From: Cellulomonas sp. 73-92
GTDB lineage: Bacteria > Actinomycetota > Actinomycetes > Actinomycetales > Cellulomonadaceae
Assembly (NCBI RefSeq): GCF_001898175.1
Contig: NZ_MKTH01000004.1
Span: 186,001-250,000 of the forward strand
Length of the DNA: 64,000 bases
Direction: 5' to 3'
The notes under the pieces are model-generated. The model saw only the letters and a program-made list of their open reading frames with translations, was not told the origin of the DNA and did no database searches. Below are positions 53,237 to 61,894 of the stretch, piece after piece (positions within the stretch are counted from its first letter, which is position 1; each line of letters begins with the position of its first letter). The position numbers and the translations under genes are program-made.

Positions 53237-54076
53237 TCAGAACCGCCGGACGACCTGCGCCAGCAGCGCGGAGATGCGCGGCCCGGCCGCCGCGCCGGCG
53301 GCGAGCACCTCGGCGTGCGACAGCTTCTCGCCGGTGACGCCCGCGGCATGGTTGGTGACGAGGCTGATGCCGAGGATCTCCAGCCCCACCTGACGTGCGG
53401 CGATCGCCTCCAGGGCCGTCGACATCCCCACGAGGTGGCCGCCCATCCGGCGGGCCATCTCCACCTCGGCCGGCGTCTCGTAGTGCGGCCCGCGGAACTG
53501 CACGTACACGCCCTCGGCGAGCTCGGCGTCGACCTCGCGCGCCAGCGCCCGCAGCCGCGCGGAGTACAGGTCCGTCAGGTCGACGAAGGTCGCGCCCTCC
53601 AGGGGCGAGGCGCCCGTGAGGTTGAGGTGGTCGCTGATGAGCACGGGCGTTCCGGGGCCCCACGAGGGGTCGATGCCGCCGCAGCCGTTCGTCAGCACGA
53701 GCGTCGACGCCCCCGCGGCGGCGGCCGTGCGGACGCCGTGGGCCACGCGGCGCACGCCGAGCCCCTCGTAGAAGTGGGTCCGCGCACCGAGGACCAGCGC
53801 GTGCCTCGTCGTGCCGTCACCCGCCTCGTAGCGCACCGAGCGCAGGGTCCCGGTGTGCCCGACGACCGCGGGGGCGGAGAAGCCGGGCACGTCGGTGGCC
53901 GGCAGCTCCGCGACGGTCTCGCCCAGCAGGTCGGCCGCGCCGCCCCAGCCGGACCCGAGGACGAGCGCGACGTCGTGGCGGGGGACGCCGGTGCGGGCGG
54001 CGATGGTCTCCGCCGCCAGCTCCGCGACGACGAACGGGTCGGTGGTCGGGTCGTCGAGGTCGATCGCGGCGGTCAT
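53237..54076 (-). CDS. punA: Purine nucleoside phosphorylase (trimeric type)
   Basis: 279 residues. Phosphate/purine-site motifs LVLGSGWGG, GARTHFYEGLGVRRV, VLTNGCGGIDPSW, GISLVTNHAAGV. Phosphorolyses inosine and guanosine and their deoxy forms. With cdd, deoA, add and deoC it completes nucleoside breakdown. ATG lies 6 bases after minus-strand TAACCT; convergent with the TetR gene with 9 bases between stops. Confidence 0.93.
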   Translation of the reverse strand: MTAAIDLDDPTTDPFVVAELAAETIAARTGVPRHDVALVLGSGWGGAADLLGETVAELPATDVPGFSAPAVVGHTGTLRSVRYEAGDGTTRHALVLGARTHFYEGLGVRRVAHGVRTAAAAGASTLVLTNGCGGIDPSWGPGTPVLISDHLNLTGASPLEGATFVDLTDLYSARLRALAREVDAELAEGVYVQFRGPHYETPAEVEMARRMGGHLVGMSTALEAIAARQVGLEILGISLVTNHAAGVTGEKLSHAEVLAAGAAAGPRISALLAQVVRRF

Positions 54077-54082
54077 GCCCGC

Positions 54083-54088
54083 AGGTTA
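54083..54088 (-). promoter_or_regulatory. Leaderless -10 (TAACCT) of punA
   Basis: Minus-strand TAACCT ends 6 bases before ATG 54076. Confidence 0.5.
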
Positions 54089-54126
54089 GCGGCGAACGCA
54101 CCGGTCAGCCCGACCGACGCCGGCGG

Positions 54127-54576
54127 CTACGACGCGTCGGTCTCCGTGCTCGACTGCAGCGATGGCACGGGCGTGCCGGAGTCGGTGACGGTGAAGGGCT
54201 GCCGGACGCCCTCCCCGGTCATGCCCGGCTTGCACGCCGCGGTGTACGAGCCGGGCCCGGCCTGGACGACGAGGTCGCGCGACAGGCCGGGGCCGATGTC
54301 CTCCACCTCGCCGACCACCGTGCCGTCGGCCCTCAGCAGGTAGAACTCGGTGACGTCGCCGCCCGCGTTCGACACAGAGAACGTCAGGCTGCCCGAGGGC
54401 GCCGTGGTGGCCGACAGGCGGCAGGCGTCGGCGGAGGACGTCACCGTGATCGTCCGGGTGGTGGCCCCGGCGCCCGGGGCGGCCCCCGGCGAGGCGTGCG
54501 AGGCGCACCCGCCGACGGCGGCGAGCAGGACGAGTCCGACGCCGAGGGGCAGTGCGGCGCGGGCGGCGCTGGGCAT
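54127..54576 (-). CDS. EfeO-type cupredoxin-domain lipoprotein (no peptidase domain)
   Basis: 149 residues: signal peptide with lipobox GGC (about Cys 24), then one EfeO cupredoxin domain (TITVTSSADACRLSATTAPSG...FYLLRADGTVVGEVEDIGPGLS...YTAACKPGM). In EfeUOB systems EfeO carries this domain fused to an M75 peptidase-like domain; the latter is missing here, and no EfeB peroxidase gene follows. It likely binds Fe or Cu at the membrane and hands iron to the permease encoded upstream. ATG is chosen because GAGGAG lies 6 bases before it. Confidence 0.85.
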   Translation of the reverse strand: MPSAARAALPLGVGLVLLAAVGGCASHASPGAAPGAGATTRTITVTSSADACRLSATTAPSGSLTFSVSNAGGDVTEFYLLRADGTVVGEVEDIGPGLSRDLVVQAGPGSYTAACKPGMTGEGVRQPFTVTDSGTPVPSLQSSTETDAS

Positions 54577-54609
54577 GGTTCTCCTCACGAGGGTGGGTGG
54601 GGCGGGCGG

Positions 54610-55467
54610 TCAGGCCGCGGTGACGGCGGTGGGCTGCGGCCGGGCGGGCGCGCCGGCGCGCGGCCGGGCCCAGGCGATGCGGACGAAGAACGTCATGACC
54701 GGCACGACGTAGAGCACCCAGACGACGGCCTGGAGCCAGGTGGTCTCGGGGGAGAAGCTGAAGACGCCCTTGAGGAGCGTGCCGTACCAGCTCGTCGGCG
54801 GCACGGCGCGCGAGACGTCGAAGGCGAGCGAGCCCAGGCCGGGCAGGACCCCGGCCTCCTGCAGGTCGTGCACGCCGTAGGCCAGGACGCCGGCGGCGAT
54901 GAGCACGAGGAACATGCCGGTCCAGCCGAAGAACTTGCGCAGGTCGAGGTGGATCGAGCCCTTGTAGAGCGCCCACCCGAGCCCGACGGCGACCGCCAGG
55001 CCGAGGGCCGCACCCACGAGCGGCGCCGCGCTGCCGCGACCGGTGGCCTGGGCCCCGGACCAGAGGAACAGGGCCGTCTCCAACCCTTCGCGCCCCACGG
55101 CCATGAGGGCGACGACGAGGACCGCCCGCCGGCCCACGGCGACCGCGCCGTCGAGCTCGTGCTGCAGGTCGCCCTTGAGGTGCCGCGCGGTGCGCGCCAT
55201 CCAGAAGATCATCCACGTGACCAGGCCGACCGTGAGGATCGACAGCGTGCCGCCGAGCGCCTCCTGCGCCTCGAACCCCAGCCCTGAGGGGCCGAAGGTC
55301 AGCAGCGCGCCGAACGCCAGCGAGACGCCGACGGCGACGGCGACACCGGACCACAGGGCGGGGAGCAGCTCGCGGCGGTTCAGTCGCGCGAGGTACGCGA
55401 CGAGGATGCCGACGACGAGCGCGGCCTCCAGCCCTTCGCGCAGGCCGATGAGGAAGTTCGCCAGCAT
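54610..55467 (-). CDS. efeU: FTR1-family iron permease EfeU
   Basis: 285 residues, seven membrane helices. The two iron-binding REGLE motifs are intact (residues 10-14 in IGLREGLEAALVVG and 126-130 in VGREGLETALF). Imports Fe(II)/Fe(III) in the Ftr1 family. The cupredoxin lipoprotein gene follows after 33 bases, so both form one operon. A DtxR/IdeR box lies 14 bases before the ATG, so repression by iron is expected. EfeB is absent. Confidence 0.93.
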   Translation of the reverse strand: MLANFLIGLREGLEAALVVGILVAYLARLNRRELLPALWSGVAVAVGVSLAFGALLTFGPSGLGFEAQEALGGTLSILTVGLVTWMIFWMARTARHLKGDLQHELDGAVAVGRRAVLVVALMAVGREGLETALFLWSGAQATGRGSAAPLVGAALGLAVAVGLGWALYKGSIHLDLRKFFGWTGMFLVLIAAGVLAYGVHDLQEAGVLPGLGSLAFDVSRAVPPTSWYGTLLKGVFSFSPETTWLQAVVWVLYVVPVMTFFVRIAWARPRAGAPARPQPTAVTAA

Positions 55468-55480
55468 GTCGCCACTCCGG

Positions 55481-55499
55481 TGAGGTGAGCCTTACCTAA
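55481..55499 (-). promoter_or_regulatory. DtxR/IdeR iron box upstream of efeU
   Basis: Read on the minus strand, TTAGGTAAGGCTCACCTCA matches 17 of 19 positions of the IdeR/DmdR consensus TWAGGTWAGSCTWACCTWA. It overlaps the likely -10 region and starts 14 bases before the efeU ATG. Confidence 0.8.
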
Positions 55500-55578
55500 T
55501 GGCCGCGACTTTACAACACACGGATGTTGCGAAAAACCCTTCTCGGTGGGTGAGACGGCACGCTCCACCGGCTCGGCG

Positions 55579-56079
55579 TCAGGCGGCCCCGTCCGAGATG
55601 CGGGCCAGGAGCGTGGGCCAGGCGTCGGCGAAGGCCGGGTGCAGCGGCAGCGCCGGGACCTCGTCGGCCGGTACCCAGCGCAGCTCGATGCTCTCGGCGT
55701 CGGTCACGACGGCCTCGACGTGGACCAGCTCGTCGGCGATCACCGTGGTGTACGACCAGTCGGGGTGGGCCAGCACGTGCTCGCTGCGGATCCCGACCGA
55801 CTCCGGCGCGACGCCGGCCTCCTCGTGCGCCTCGCGCAGCGCGCCGTCGACCGCCGTCTCGCCCGGTTGCAGCGCCCCGCCCGGCACGGCCCAGGTGCTC
55901 CCGCGGTCGCTCCACGCGGCGCGGTGCTGGAGCAGCACCGCGGGAGGCGCGCCGGCGCGGCGCCGCACGACGAGCAGCCCGGCCGCCCCGACGAGGCCCC
56001 AGTGCCGCTGCCCGCACGCGCACTGCACCCACCCGTCGCCGGGGCCGTGGTGCAGCCGCTCGCGGGGGACCTGGTCCAT
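55579..56079 (-). CDS. Nudix hydrolase
   Basis: 166 residues with a complete Nudix box, G-x5-E-x7-REAHEEAGV (GALQPGETAVDGALREAHEEAG). N-terminal CACGQRHWG is the shortened form often found in actinobacterial Nudix proteins. Substrate not predictable; likely a nucleoside diphosphate derivative. The ATG lies 6 bases after minus-strand TAGCGT. It ends 17 bases before accA3 begins to read out in the same direction, and may share its message. Confidence 0.9.
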   Translation of the reverse strand: MDQVPRERLHHGPGDGWVQCACGQRHWGLVGAAGLLVVRRRAGAPPAVLLQHRAAWSDRGSTWAVPGGALQPGETAVDGALREAHEEAGVAPESVGIRSEHVLAHPDWSYTTVIADELVHVEAVVTDAESIELRWVPADEVPALPLHPAFADAWPTLLARISDGAA

Positions 56080-56085
56080 GCCCCG

Positions 56086-56091
56086 ACGCTA
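56086..56091 (-). promoter_or_regulatory. Leaderless -10 (TAGCGT) of the Nudix gene
   Basis: Minus-strand TAGCGT ends 6 bases before ATG 56079. It overlaps the accA3 end region. Confidence 0.4.
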
Positions 56092-56096
56092 CGGGA

Positions 56097-57869
56097 TCAC
56101 ACGATGTCGCAGATCGCCGTGCCGGCCGCCACCGTCGCGCCCACCTCCGCCGCCAGCGCGGTGACCGTGCCGGCGCGGTGCGCCAGCAGCGGCTGCTCCA
56201 TCTTCATCGCCTCGAGGACGACGACGAGGTCGCCCTCCTCGACGACGGCGCCCTCCGCCACGGCGACCTTGACGATCGTGCCCTGCATCGGCGAGGAGAG
56301 GCTGGTGCCGTTGCCCGACGGCCGGGCCGCCGGGCGTCGGACCCGCCGCTGCGCCGGCGCGAGGGTGCGCCCCCGGGCACCGCCACGGGCGAGCGCGAGG
56401 CCGGCCGGCAGCACCACCTCCAGCCGCTTGCCCCCCACCTCGACGACCACGCGCTCCAGGTCGTCGTCCGGCGCGGAGGCCGGGCCCGTGCCCGACGAGG
56501 TCAGCCCGGCCAGCCGGTCCGCGAAGTCGGTCTCGATCCAGCGCGTGTGCACCGAGAACGGCCGGTCGTCGGCGGGGGCGAACGCCTCCTCGTCGAGCAC
56601 CGCGCGGTGGAACGGCACCACGGTGGGGATGCCCACGATGTCGAGCTCCGCCAGCGCGCGGCGCGCCCGCTCGATCGCCTGCCGGCGGGTGGCCCCGGTG
56701 ACGATGAGCTTGGCCAGCATCGAGTCGAACGCGCCGGAGATCGTGTCGCCCTCGACCACGCCGCTGTCGACGCGCACCCCCGGGCCGGAGGGGAACCGCA
56801 GCCGGGTCACCGTGCCGGGCGCGGGCAGGAACCCGGCCGCCGGGTCCTCGCCGTTGATGCGGAACTCGATCGAGTGACCGCGGCTCGGCACCGACGTGTA
56901 GCCGAGCGGCTCGCCCGCGGCGATCCGCAGCTGCTCGCGCACCAGGTCGAGCCCGGAGACCTCCTCGGTCACCGGGTGCTCCACCTGCAGGCGCGTGTTG
57001 ACCTCGAGGAACGAGATGGTCCCGTCGCCGGCGACGAGGAACTCGCACGTCCCGGCGCCGACGTAGCCGGCCTCGCGCAGGATGGCGATCGACGACGTGA
57101 CGAGCTGCGACACCTGGGCGTCCGAGAGGAAGGGCGCGGGCGCCTCCTCCACGAGCTTCTGGTGGCGCCGCTGCAGCGAGCAGTCGCGCGTCGAGGCGAC
57201 GACGACCGTCCCGTACGCGTCCGCCAGGCACTGCGTCTCCACGTGGCGCGGGCGGTCGAGGTAGCGCTCGACGAAGCATTCGCCGCGCCCGAACGCCGCC
57301 GTCGCTTCGCGCACCGCGGACTCGTAGGCCTCGTCGATCTCGTCGGCGGTGCGCGCGACCTTGAGCCCGCGGCCGCCGCCGCCGAAGGCCGCCTTGATGG
57401 CCACGGGCAGCCCGTGGGCCGCCGCGAACGCGTGCACCTGCTCCAGCGTCACGGGCTCGTCGGTCCCCGCGACGAGCGGGGCGCCCGCCCGCTTGGCGAT
57501 CGCCCGGGCCGAGACCTTGTCGCCCAGCGCCGCGATCGCGGCCGGGGGTGGGCCGATCCAGACCAGCCCGGCGTCGAGCACGGCCTGCGCGAACGCGGCG
57601 TTCTCCGCGAGGAAGCCGTACCCGGGGTGCACCGCGTCGGCGCCGGAGCGACGCGCGACGTCCAACAACTTCTCGATCGACAGGTAGGTGTCGGCGGCGC
57701 GCGCGCCGTCCAGCGCGTAGGCCTCGTCGGCCAGCGTGACGTGGAGCGCCTCGCGGTCCTGGTCGGCGTACACGGCCACGGCGCCGATGCCTGCGTCTTT
57801 GCAGGCCCGGGCCACGCGGACGGCGATCTCGCCACGGTTGGCGATGAGGACCTTGGTGATGGCGGGCAC
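56097..57869 (-). CDS. accA3: Acyl-CoA carboxylase alpha subunit: biotin carboxylase plus biotin carrier (AccA3 type)
   Basis: 590 residues. ATP-grasp biotin carboxylase ([14 protein letters not shown] at the N terminus, [24 protein letters not shown]) followed by a C-terminal BCCP domain with the biotin-lysine motif EAMKMEQP. It carboxylates biotin to serve carboxyltransferases such as AccD5 at 61891. GTG start lies 5 bases after minus-strand TACGGT; an upstream start adds 8 non-conserved residues. The linker contains [12 protein letters not shown]. Confidence 0.96.
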   Translation of the reverse strand: MPAITKVLIANRGEIAVRVARACKDAGIGAVAVYADQDREALHVTLADEAYALDGARAADTYLSIEKLLDVARRSGADAVHPGYGFLAENAAFAQAVLDAGLVWIGPPPAAIAALGDKVSARAIAKRAGAPLVAGTDEPVTLEQVHAFAAAHGLPVAIKAAFGGGGRGLKVARTADEIDEAYESAVREATAAFGRGECFVERYLDRPRHVETQCLADAYGTVVVASTRDCSLQRRHQKLVEEAPAPFLSDAQVSQLVTSSIAILREAGYVGAGTCEFLVAGDGTISFLEVNTRLQVEHPVTEEVSGLDLVREQLRIAAGEPLGYTSVPSRGHSIEFRINGEDPAAGFLPAPGTVTRLRFPSGPGVRVDSGVVEGDTISGAFDSMLAKLIVTGATRRQAIERARRALAELDIVGIPTVVPFHRAVLDEEAFAPADDRPFSVHTRWIETDFADRLAGLTSSGTGPASAPDDDLERVVVEVGGKRLEVVLPAGLALARGGARGRTLAPAQRRVRRPAARPSGNGTSLSSPMQGTIVKVAVAEGAVVEEGDLVVVLEAMKMEQPLLAHRAGTVTALAAEVGATVAAGTAICDIV

Positions 57870-57874
57870 GGTCC

Positions 57875-57880
57875 ACCGTA
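57875..57880 (-). promoter_or_regulatory. Leaderless -10 (TACGGT) of accA3
   Basis: Minus-strand TACGGT ends 5 bases before GTG 57869. Confidence 0.4.
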
Positions 57881-57953
57881 ACGCGACGCCCACCGGCGGC
57901 GGTTGGCGACGGTCCCCACCCGCGGGCCGGGCCGTTTGTGGGGTTCCGACGAC

Positions 57954-58598
57954 TCAGGCGGTCCAGAGGTCCGTGATGGGGACCCCGATCGCGGCCAGCA
58001 TGCGGCGCAGCAGCGGCAGCGACAGCCCGACGACCGAGTGGTGGTCGCCCTCGATGCGCTCGACGAACGGGCCGCCGAGGCCGTCGATGGTGAAGGCGCC
58101 CGCCACCCGCAGCGGTTCCTGCGTCGCGACGTAGGCGTCGATCTCGTCGTCGGACAGGTCGGCGAACCAGACCGTGGTGGAGGCGGTCTCGCCGAGCGCG
58201 GTGCCGGTGCCGTCGTCGGGCCGCGCGTCGACGAGCCAGTGTCCGGTGTGCAGCACGCCGCTCGAGCCGCGCATCGCCCGCCACCGGGCGACCGCCTGCG
58301 CGCCGTCGGCCGGGCGCCCCAGCACCTCGCCGCCGAACTCGAGCATCGAGTCGCAGCCGAGCACGACGACGTCACGCGCCTGCGGGTGCAGCGCGAGCTT
58401 GGCCGCGACGTCCTCGGCCTTGGCGCGCGCCAGCACCAGCACGGCCTCCGCCGCGGTCAGAGCGCCGGCCCGCGCCACGGCGTCCGCCAGCACGTCGTGC
58501 TCGTCCACGCCGGAGACCGCGACGACCGGCTCGATCCCCGCGGCGCGGAGCGTGGCCCGCCGTGCGGGCGAGGCGGAGGCGAGCAGCAGCCGGGTCAC
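57954..58598 (-). CDS. maf: Maf-like nucleoside triphosphate pyrophosphatase
   Basis: 214 residues. N-terminal LLLASASPARRATLRAAGI (phosphate loop S-R/P-R) and VLGCDSMLEFGGEVLGRP; the strand VAGAFTIDGLGGPFVERIEGDHHSVVGLSLPLL ends the protein. Maf proteins hydrolyse dTTP, UTP or modified NTPs. It sits between acc genes as in mycobacteria. The GTG lies 7 bases after minus-strand TAGGGT; an upstream GTG would be inside the promoter. Confidence 0.92.
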   Translation of the reverse strand: MTRLLLASASPARRATLRAAGIEPVVAVSGVDEHDVLADAVARAGALTAAEAVLVLARAKAEDVAAKLALHPQARDVVVLGCDSMLEFGGEVLGRPADGAQAVARWRAMRGSSGVLHTGHWLVDARPDDGTGTALGETASTTVWFADLSDDEIDAYVATQEPLRVAGAFTIDGLGGPFVERIEGDHHSVVGLSLPLLRRMLAAIGVPITDLWTA

Positions 58599-58605
58599 GC
58601 GACGC

Positions 58606-58611
58606 ACCCTA
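58606..58611 (-). promoter_or_regulatory. Leaderless -10 (TAGGGT) of maf
   Basis: Minus-strand TAGGGT ends 7 bases before GTG 58598. Confidence 0.5.
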
Positions 58612-58681
58612 CGCAACGTCCTGCCCCCTCACAGGCGCGGCAGGGCACAATGGTCTGCCGGTCGACGCCAAGGAGGGGCCC

Positions 58682-59368
58682 GTGAGCGAGGCGACGAAGG
58701 AGGGCAGCGCCGTGGGCGACGAGCCCGAGCTGATCGACGAGTCCGACGAGCTCGAGTACCTCGACGACCCCGACCTGCTGGAGCAGGCGCCGCCGCGATG
58801 GCACCGCCGCACCGCCACCGAGATGATCGTGTCCGGCGTGCTCGGCCTCATCGCCTCGTTCGTGCTGTCGATCGAGGCGTGGCAGCTGCGGGGCGAGCCG
58901 AACGCGGTGTTCAGCTGCGACATCAACCAGGTGATCGCGTGCGGCAAGGTCGCCCGCACCTGGCAGGCGACGCTCCTCGGCTTCCCGAACGCCTTCCTCG
59001 GCATCTTCTTCGAGACGATCGTGCTGGTGCTGTCGGTCTCGATCCTCTCGGGCGTGCGCTTCCCGCGCTGGCTGATGCTCGGCGCCAACGCGCTGTACTC
59101 GATCGGCCTGTTCTTCGCGCTGTGGCTGTTCACCCAGTCGTACTTCGTCATCCACGCGCTGTGCCCGTGGTGCCTGCTCATCACCTTCACCACGACGCTC
59201 GTGTGGGCCGGGCTGACCCGCATCAACGTGCGCGACGGCCACCTGCCCGCCACCGCGGGGATGCGCCGGTTCGTCGCCGCCGGCTACGACTGGTACGTCA
59301 CCGGGGCGTTCTGCCTGCTCCTCGTCGTCATGATCGTGCTGCGCTACGGCGGGTCGCTGCTGGCGTAG
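58682..59368 (+). CDS. Vitamin K epoxide reductase (VKOR) family protein
   Basis: 228 residues: a 45-residue acidic cytoplasmic N terminus, then five membrane helices. Active-site CPWC is present (HALCPWCLLITF) and the loop cysteines in SCDINQVIACGKV. VKOR regenerates disulfide-forming proteins in actinobacteria by moving electrons to menaquinone. No fused or adjacent thioredoxin-like DsbA gene is visible. GTG start after AAGGAGGGG. A strong bidirectional hairpin overlaps its stop. Confidence 0.92.
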   Translation: MSEATKEGSAVGDEPELIDESDELEYLDDPDLLEQAPPRWHRRTATEMIVSGVLGLIASFVLSIEAWQLRGEPNAVFSCDINQVIACGKVARTWQATLLGFPNAFLGIFFETIVLVLSVSILSGVRFPRWLMLGANALYSIGLFFALWLFTQSYFVIHALCPWCLLITFTTTLVWAGLTRINVRDGHLPATAGMRRFVAAGYDWYVTGAFCLLLVVMIVLRYGGSLLA

Positions 59369-59400
59369 CGCCCGACGAGGGCCGCTCGTCGGGCGCTACG
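59364..59400. terminator. Bidirectional terminator with 15-bp stem
   Basis: CGTAGCGCCCGACGA (59364-59378) and TCGTCGGGCGCTACG (59386-59400) form a perfect hairpin with a 7-base loop. It starts within the VKOR stop codon and ends before the stop of the convergent DUF885 gene. Confidence 0.75.
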
Positions 59401-59405
59401 CGGCG

Positions 59406-61061
59406 TCAGACGACCTTCGCCAACACCTCGAGCGGCAGCGAGCCGAGGTTGAGCGCGCGCGTATGGAACGCCGGCAGGTCGAACTCCTCGCCCCGGGCCG
59501 CCGCGGCGGCGCGCGCCTTCTCGCGGATCTCCAGCCACAGGCGCTGGCCGACGAGGTAGGACGGTGCCTGCCCCGCCCAGCCGAGGTAGCGCAGCCACTC
59601 GAACCGGTTGAAGCCCTCGGCCATGTGGACGTTGCGCTTCATCAGCTCCCACGCCTTGTCGGCGTCCCACGTGCCGCCGCCGTACTCCTCCGGCGCGGGC
59701 AGGCCGAGGTGGACGCCGATGTCGAAGACGACGCGCGTGGCGCGCATCCGCTGGCCGTCCAGCATCCCGAGGCGGTCGCCGTCGTCGTCGAGGAAGCCGA
59801 GATCGGCCATGAGGCGCTCGGCGTACAGCGCCCAGCCCTCGCCGTGGCCGGAGGTCCACATCGCCAGGCGGCGGAAGTCGTTGAGCTCGTCGCGGTTGAC
59901 GACGGCGGTGCCGACCTGCAGGTGGTGGCCGGGGACGCCCTCGTGGTAGACGGTGGTGCGCTCGCGCCAGGTGCCGAACTCCTCGACCTCCGGCGGCACG
60001 GACCACCACATCCGCCCGGGTCGCGACAGGTCGTCGGACGGGCCGGTGTAGTAGATCCCGCCGGTCTGGGTCGGGGCGATGCGGCACTCGAGCCGGTGCA
60101 GCGGCTCGGCGATGGTGAAGTGCCGCCCGTCGAGCGCGGCGATCGCCGAGTCGGCGGTGGTCTGCATCCAGCGCTGCAGCTCCTCGGTGCCGTGGAGCTT
60201 GCGCGCCGGGTCCGCATCGAGCTTCGCGATGGCGTCCTCGACGGTGGCGCCCGGGCCGGCGATGCGGCGGGCGATCGCGGTCTGCTCCGCCGTGATGGCG
60301 GCGAGCTGGTCGAGGCCCCACGCGTACGTCTCGTCGAGGTCGACCGTCGCGCCGACGAAGTAGCGCGACCACATCGCGTAGCGGTCGCGGCCGAAGGCGT
60401 CCTGCCGGGGGGCGCGCGGTGCCAGCTCGCGGAGGGTCTCGGCGAGCGCCGCGTAGGCGGCGGTGGCGCCGGCGGCGGCGGCGTCGAGCTCGGCGCGCAG
60501 CGACGCCGGCCCCGCGGCGACGAACGTCGGGAAGAAGGAAGAGCTCGGGTCGGCCAGCTCGGCCGCTTGCTTGATGCCCTCCTCGACCTGCCGCACGGCC
60601 GGGGCACGGCCGGCGTCGGCGGCGGCGCGCAGCGACTCGGCGTAGCCGGCGGCGGACCCGGGCAGCGCCCGGAGGCGGGCGGCGATGGTCGCCCAGTCCT
60701 CGTCGGTGTCCGTGGCCATGAGGTCGAAGATGTCGCGGATCCCCTGCAGCGGGGAGGCGAGGTTGTTGAGCGGTGCGAGCGTCTCGCCCGCGTCGTCCAG
60801 GGCCAGCTGCGTGCCGAGCGTGAAGGCCATCGCCTCGACCGTCACGCGGTCCGTGTCGTCGGCCGGGGTCGCGGCCTGCAGGGCGTGCAGCGCCTCGCGG
60901 GCGAGCTCCGTGCGGGCGGCGTGGCCGGCGGGGGAGAGGTCGGTCATCTCGTGGTCGTGGCCCTTGACGCCGATCTCGGTGGCGGCGATCGGGTCCAGGA
61001 CCACGTAGCGGGCGAGGATGTCGTCGGCGATCCGGTCGACGGCGGTGGGGGTTCGACTCAT
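59406..61061 (-). CDS. DUF885 family protein (putative metallopeptidase)
   Basis: 551 residues, near family length. The diagnostic segment YHEGVPGHHLQ (His-Glu...His) fits a zinc metallopeptidase site, with following RLAMWTSGHGEGWALYAERLM. No signal peptide is visible, so cytoplasmic. Substrate unknown. ATG lies 7 bases after minus-strand TAGGGT, independent of the accDE genes upstream. Confidence 0.88.
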   Translation of the reverse strand: MSRTPTAVDRIADDILARYVVLDPIAATEIGVKGHDHEMTDLSPAGHAARTELAREALHALQAATPADDTDRVTVEAMAFTLGTQLALDDAGETLAPLNNLASPLQGIRDIFDLMATDTDEDWATIAARLRALPGSAAGYAESLRAAADAGRAPAVRQVEEGIKQAAELADPSSSFFPTFVAAGPASLRAELDAAAAGATAAYAALAETLRELAPRAPRQDAFGRDRYAMWSRYFVGATVDLDETYAWGLDQLAAITAEQTAIARRIAGPGATVEDAIAKLDADPARKLHGTEELQRWMQTTADSAIAALDGRHFTIAEPLHRLECRIAPTQTGGIYYTGPSDDLSRPGRMWWSVPPEVEEFGTWRERTTVYHEGVPGHHLQVGTAVVNRDELNDFRRLAMWTSGHGEGWALYAERLMADLGFLDDDGDRLGMLDGQRMRATRVVFDIGVHLGLPAPEEYGGGTWDADKAWELMKRNVHMAEGFNRFEWLRYLGWAGQAPSYLVGQRLWLEIREKARAAAAARGEEFDLPAFHTRALNLGSLPLEVLAKVV

Positions 61062-61068
61062 GGTCTCG

Positions 61069-61074
61069 ACCCTA
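61069..61074 (-). promoter_or_regulatory. Leaderless -10 (TAGGGT) of the DUF885 gene
   Basis: Minus-strand TAGGGT ends 7 bases before ATG 61061. Confidence 0.5.
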
Positions 61075-61112
61075 TCGAGGGCCGCCCACGGGGGCCGGGG
61101 AACCGGCCCCGA

Positions 61113-61352
61113 TCAGGGGTGCAGGCTCCAGCGCCACGCGTCGGGCCCGGGGGCGGCGGCCGGCGGCTGCGGCAGCGCGCGGCGGCGGCTGGACCACTCG
61201 GCGGCGGGGGCCGCCGGCTCGTCGTCGTGCCCGGCCGTGGCGACCAGGCCCGCGACGAGCGCCGCGAGCTCGACCTCGTCGGGCGCGCCGCGCACCACCT
61301 GGACGTGGGCCGCGCCCTGCGACGGCTCGTTGCGCGGGGTCGGGACGCTCAC
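61113..61352 (-). CDS. accE: Acyl-CoA carboxylase epsilon subunit (AccE)
   Basis: 79 residues. The pattern VQVVRGAPDEVELAALVAGLVA, a Pro/Ala linker, and a C-terminal WRWSL is that of the small actinobacterial ACC epsilon subunits, which hold the alpha and beta subunits together. The GTG overlaps the stop of the preceding 181-residue gene. In mycobacteria accE5 directly follows accD5; here one gene intervenes. Confidence 0.85.
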   Translation of the reverse strand: MSVPTPRNEPSQGAAHVQVVRGAPDEVELAALVAGLVATAGHDDEPAAPAAEWSSRRRALPQPPAAAPGPDAWRWSLHP

Positions 61353-61894
61353 GCGTCGCCGTCCTCGTCCACGTCGTCCACGTCGTCGTCCCCGAAGTGC
61401 ACCGGCGCGCCCCGGGCGGCACCCCACTCGACGACGTCGAAGCCGGCCTCCTGGAGCGTGCGGGCGAGCTCGGCGCCGCCCGTGTCGACCATGTCGAGGA
61501 CCGAGTCGAGGGTCAGGTCGCTGGTCGCCTGCGGCGGGCCGACGACGAAGCCGAGGTGGAACGTGTCGACCTCGCCCTCCTCGGCCTGCCCCTCGGGCTC
61601 CTCGTCGTCCCAGCTCATGCCGGTGAGGTCGGCGTGCAGGCCGAGGGTCTCGTGGAGGAGGTCGTACAGCTTGGCGTTGAGCGAGCCGACCGTCGCCTCG
61701 AGCGCGAGGATGCGCGGGTCCTCGTCGGCCTCGGTGGCGCCGAACTCGGCACGGACGCCCACCGCGGTGTCGACGTAGCTGTGCAGCGCGCTGGTCAGGT
61801 CGTCGACGACGCGGTGCATCGCGCCGGCGTCGACCCCGTGGATCGGCTCGGCGCCGTGGGCGCCCTCGTGGTGGTCGTGCTCATGGCTGGTCAC
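61349..61894 (-). CDS. His-rich acidic protein of unknown function between accD and accE
   Basis: 181 residues not recognised. N terminus carries eight His within about 25 residues ([19 protein letters not shown]...AMHR), reminiscent of metal-binding tails, then a helical region ([50 protein letters not shown]), and a C-terminal part ending in an acidic tail [15 protein letters not shown] start overlaps the accD stop and its own stop overlaps accE, so the three are co-translated. A carboxylase accessory or unrelated passenger are both possible. Confidence 0.75.
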   Translation of the reverse strand: MTSHEHDHHEGAHGAEPIHGVDAGAMHRVVDDLTSALHSYVDTAVGVRAEFGATEADEDPRILALEATVGSLNAKLYDLLHETLGLHADLTGMSWDDEEPEGQAEEGEVDTFHLGFVVGPPQATSDLTLDSVLDMVDTGGAELARTLQEAGFDVVEWGAARGAPVHFGDDDVDDVDEDGDA

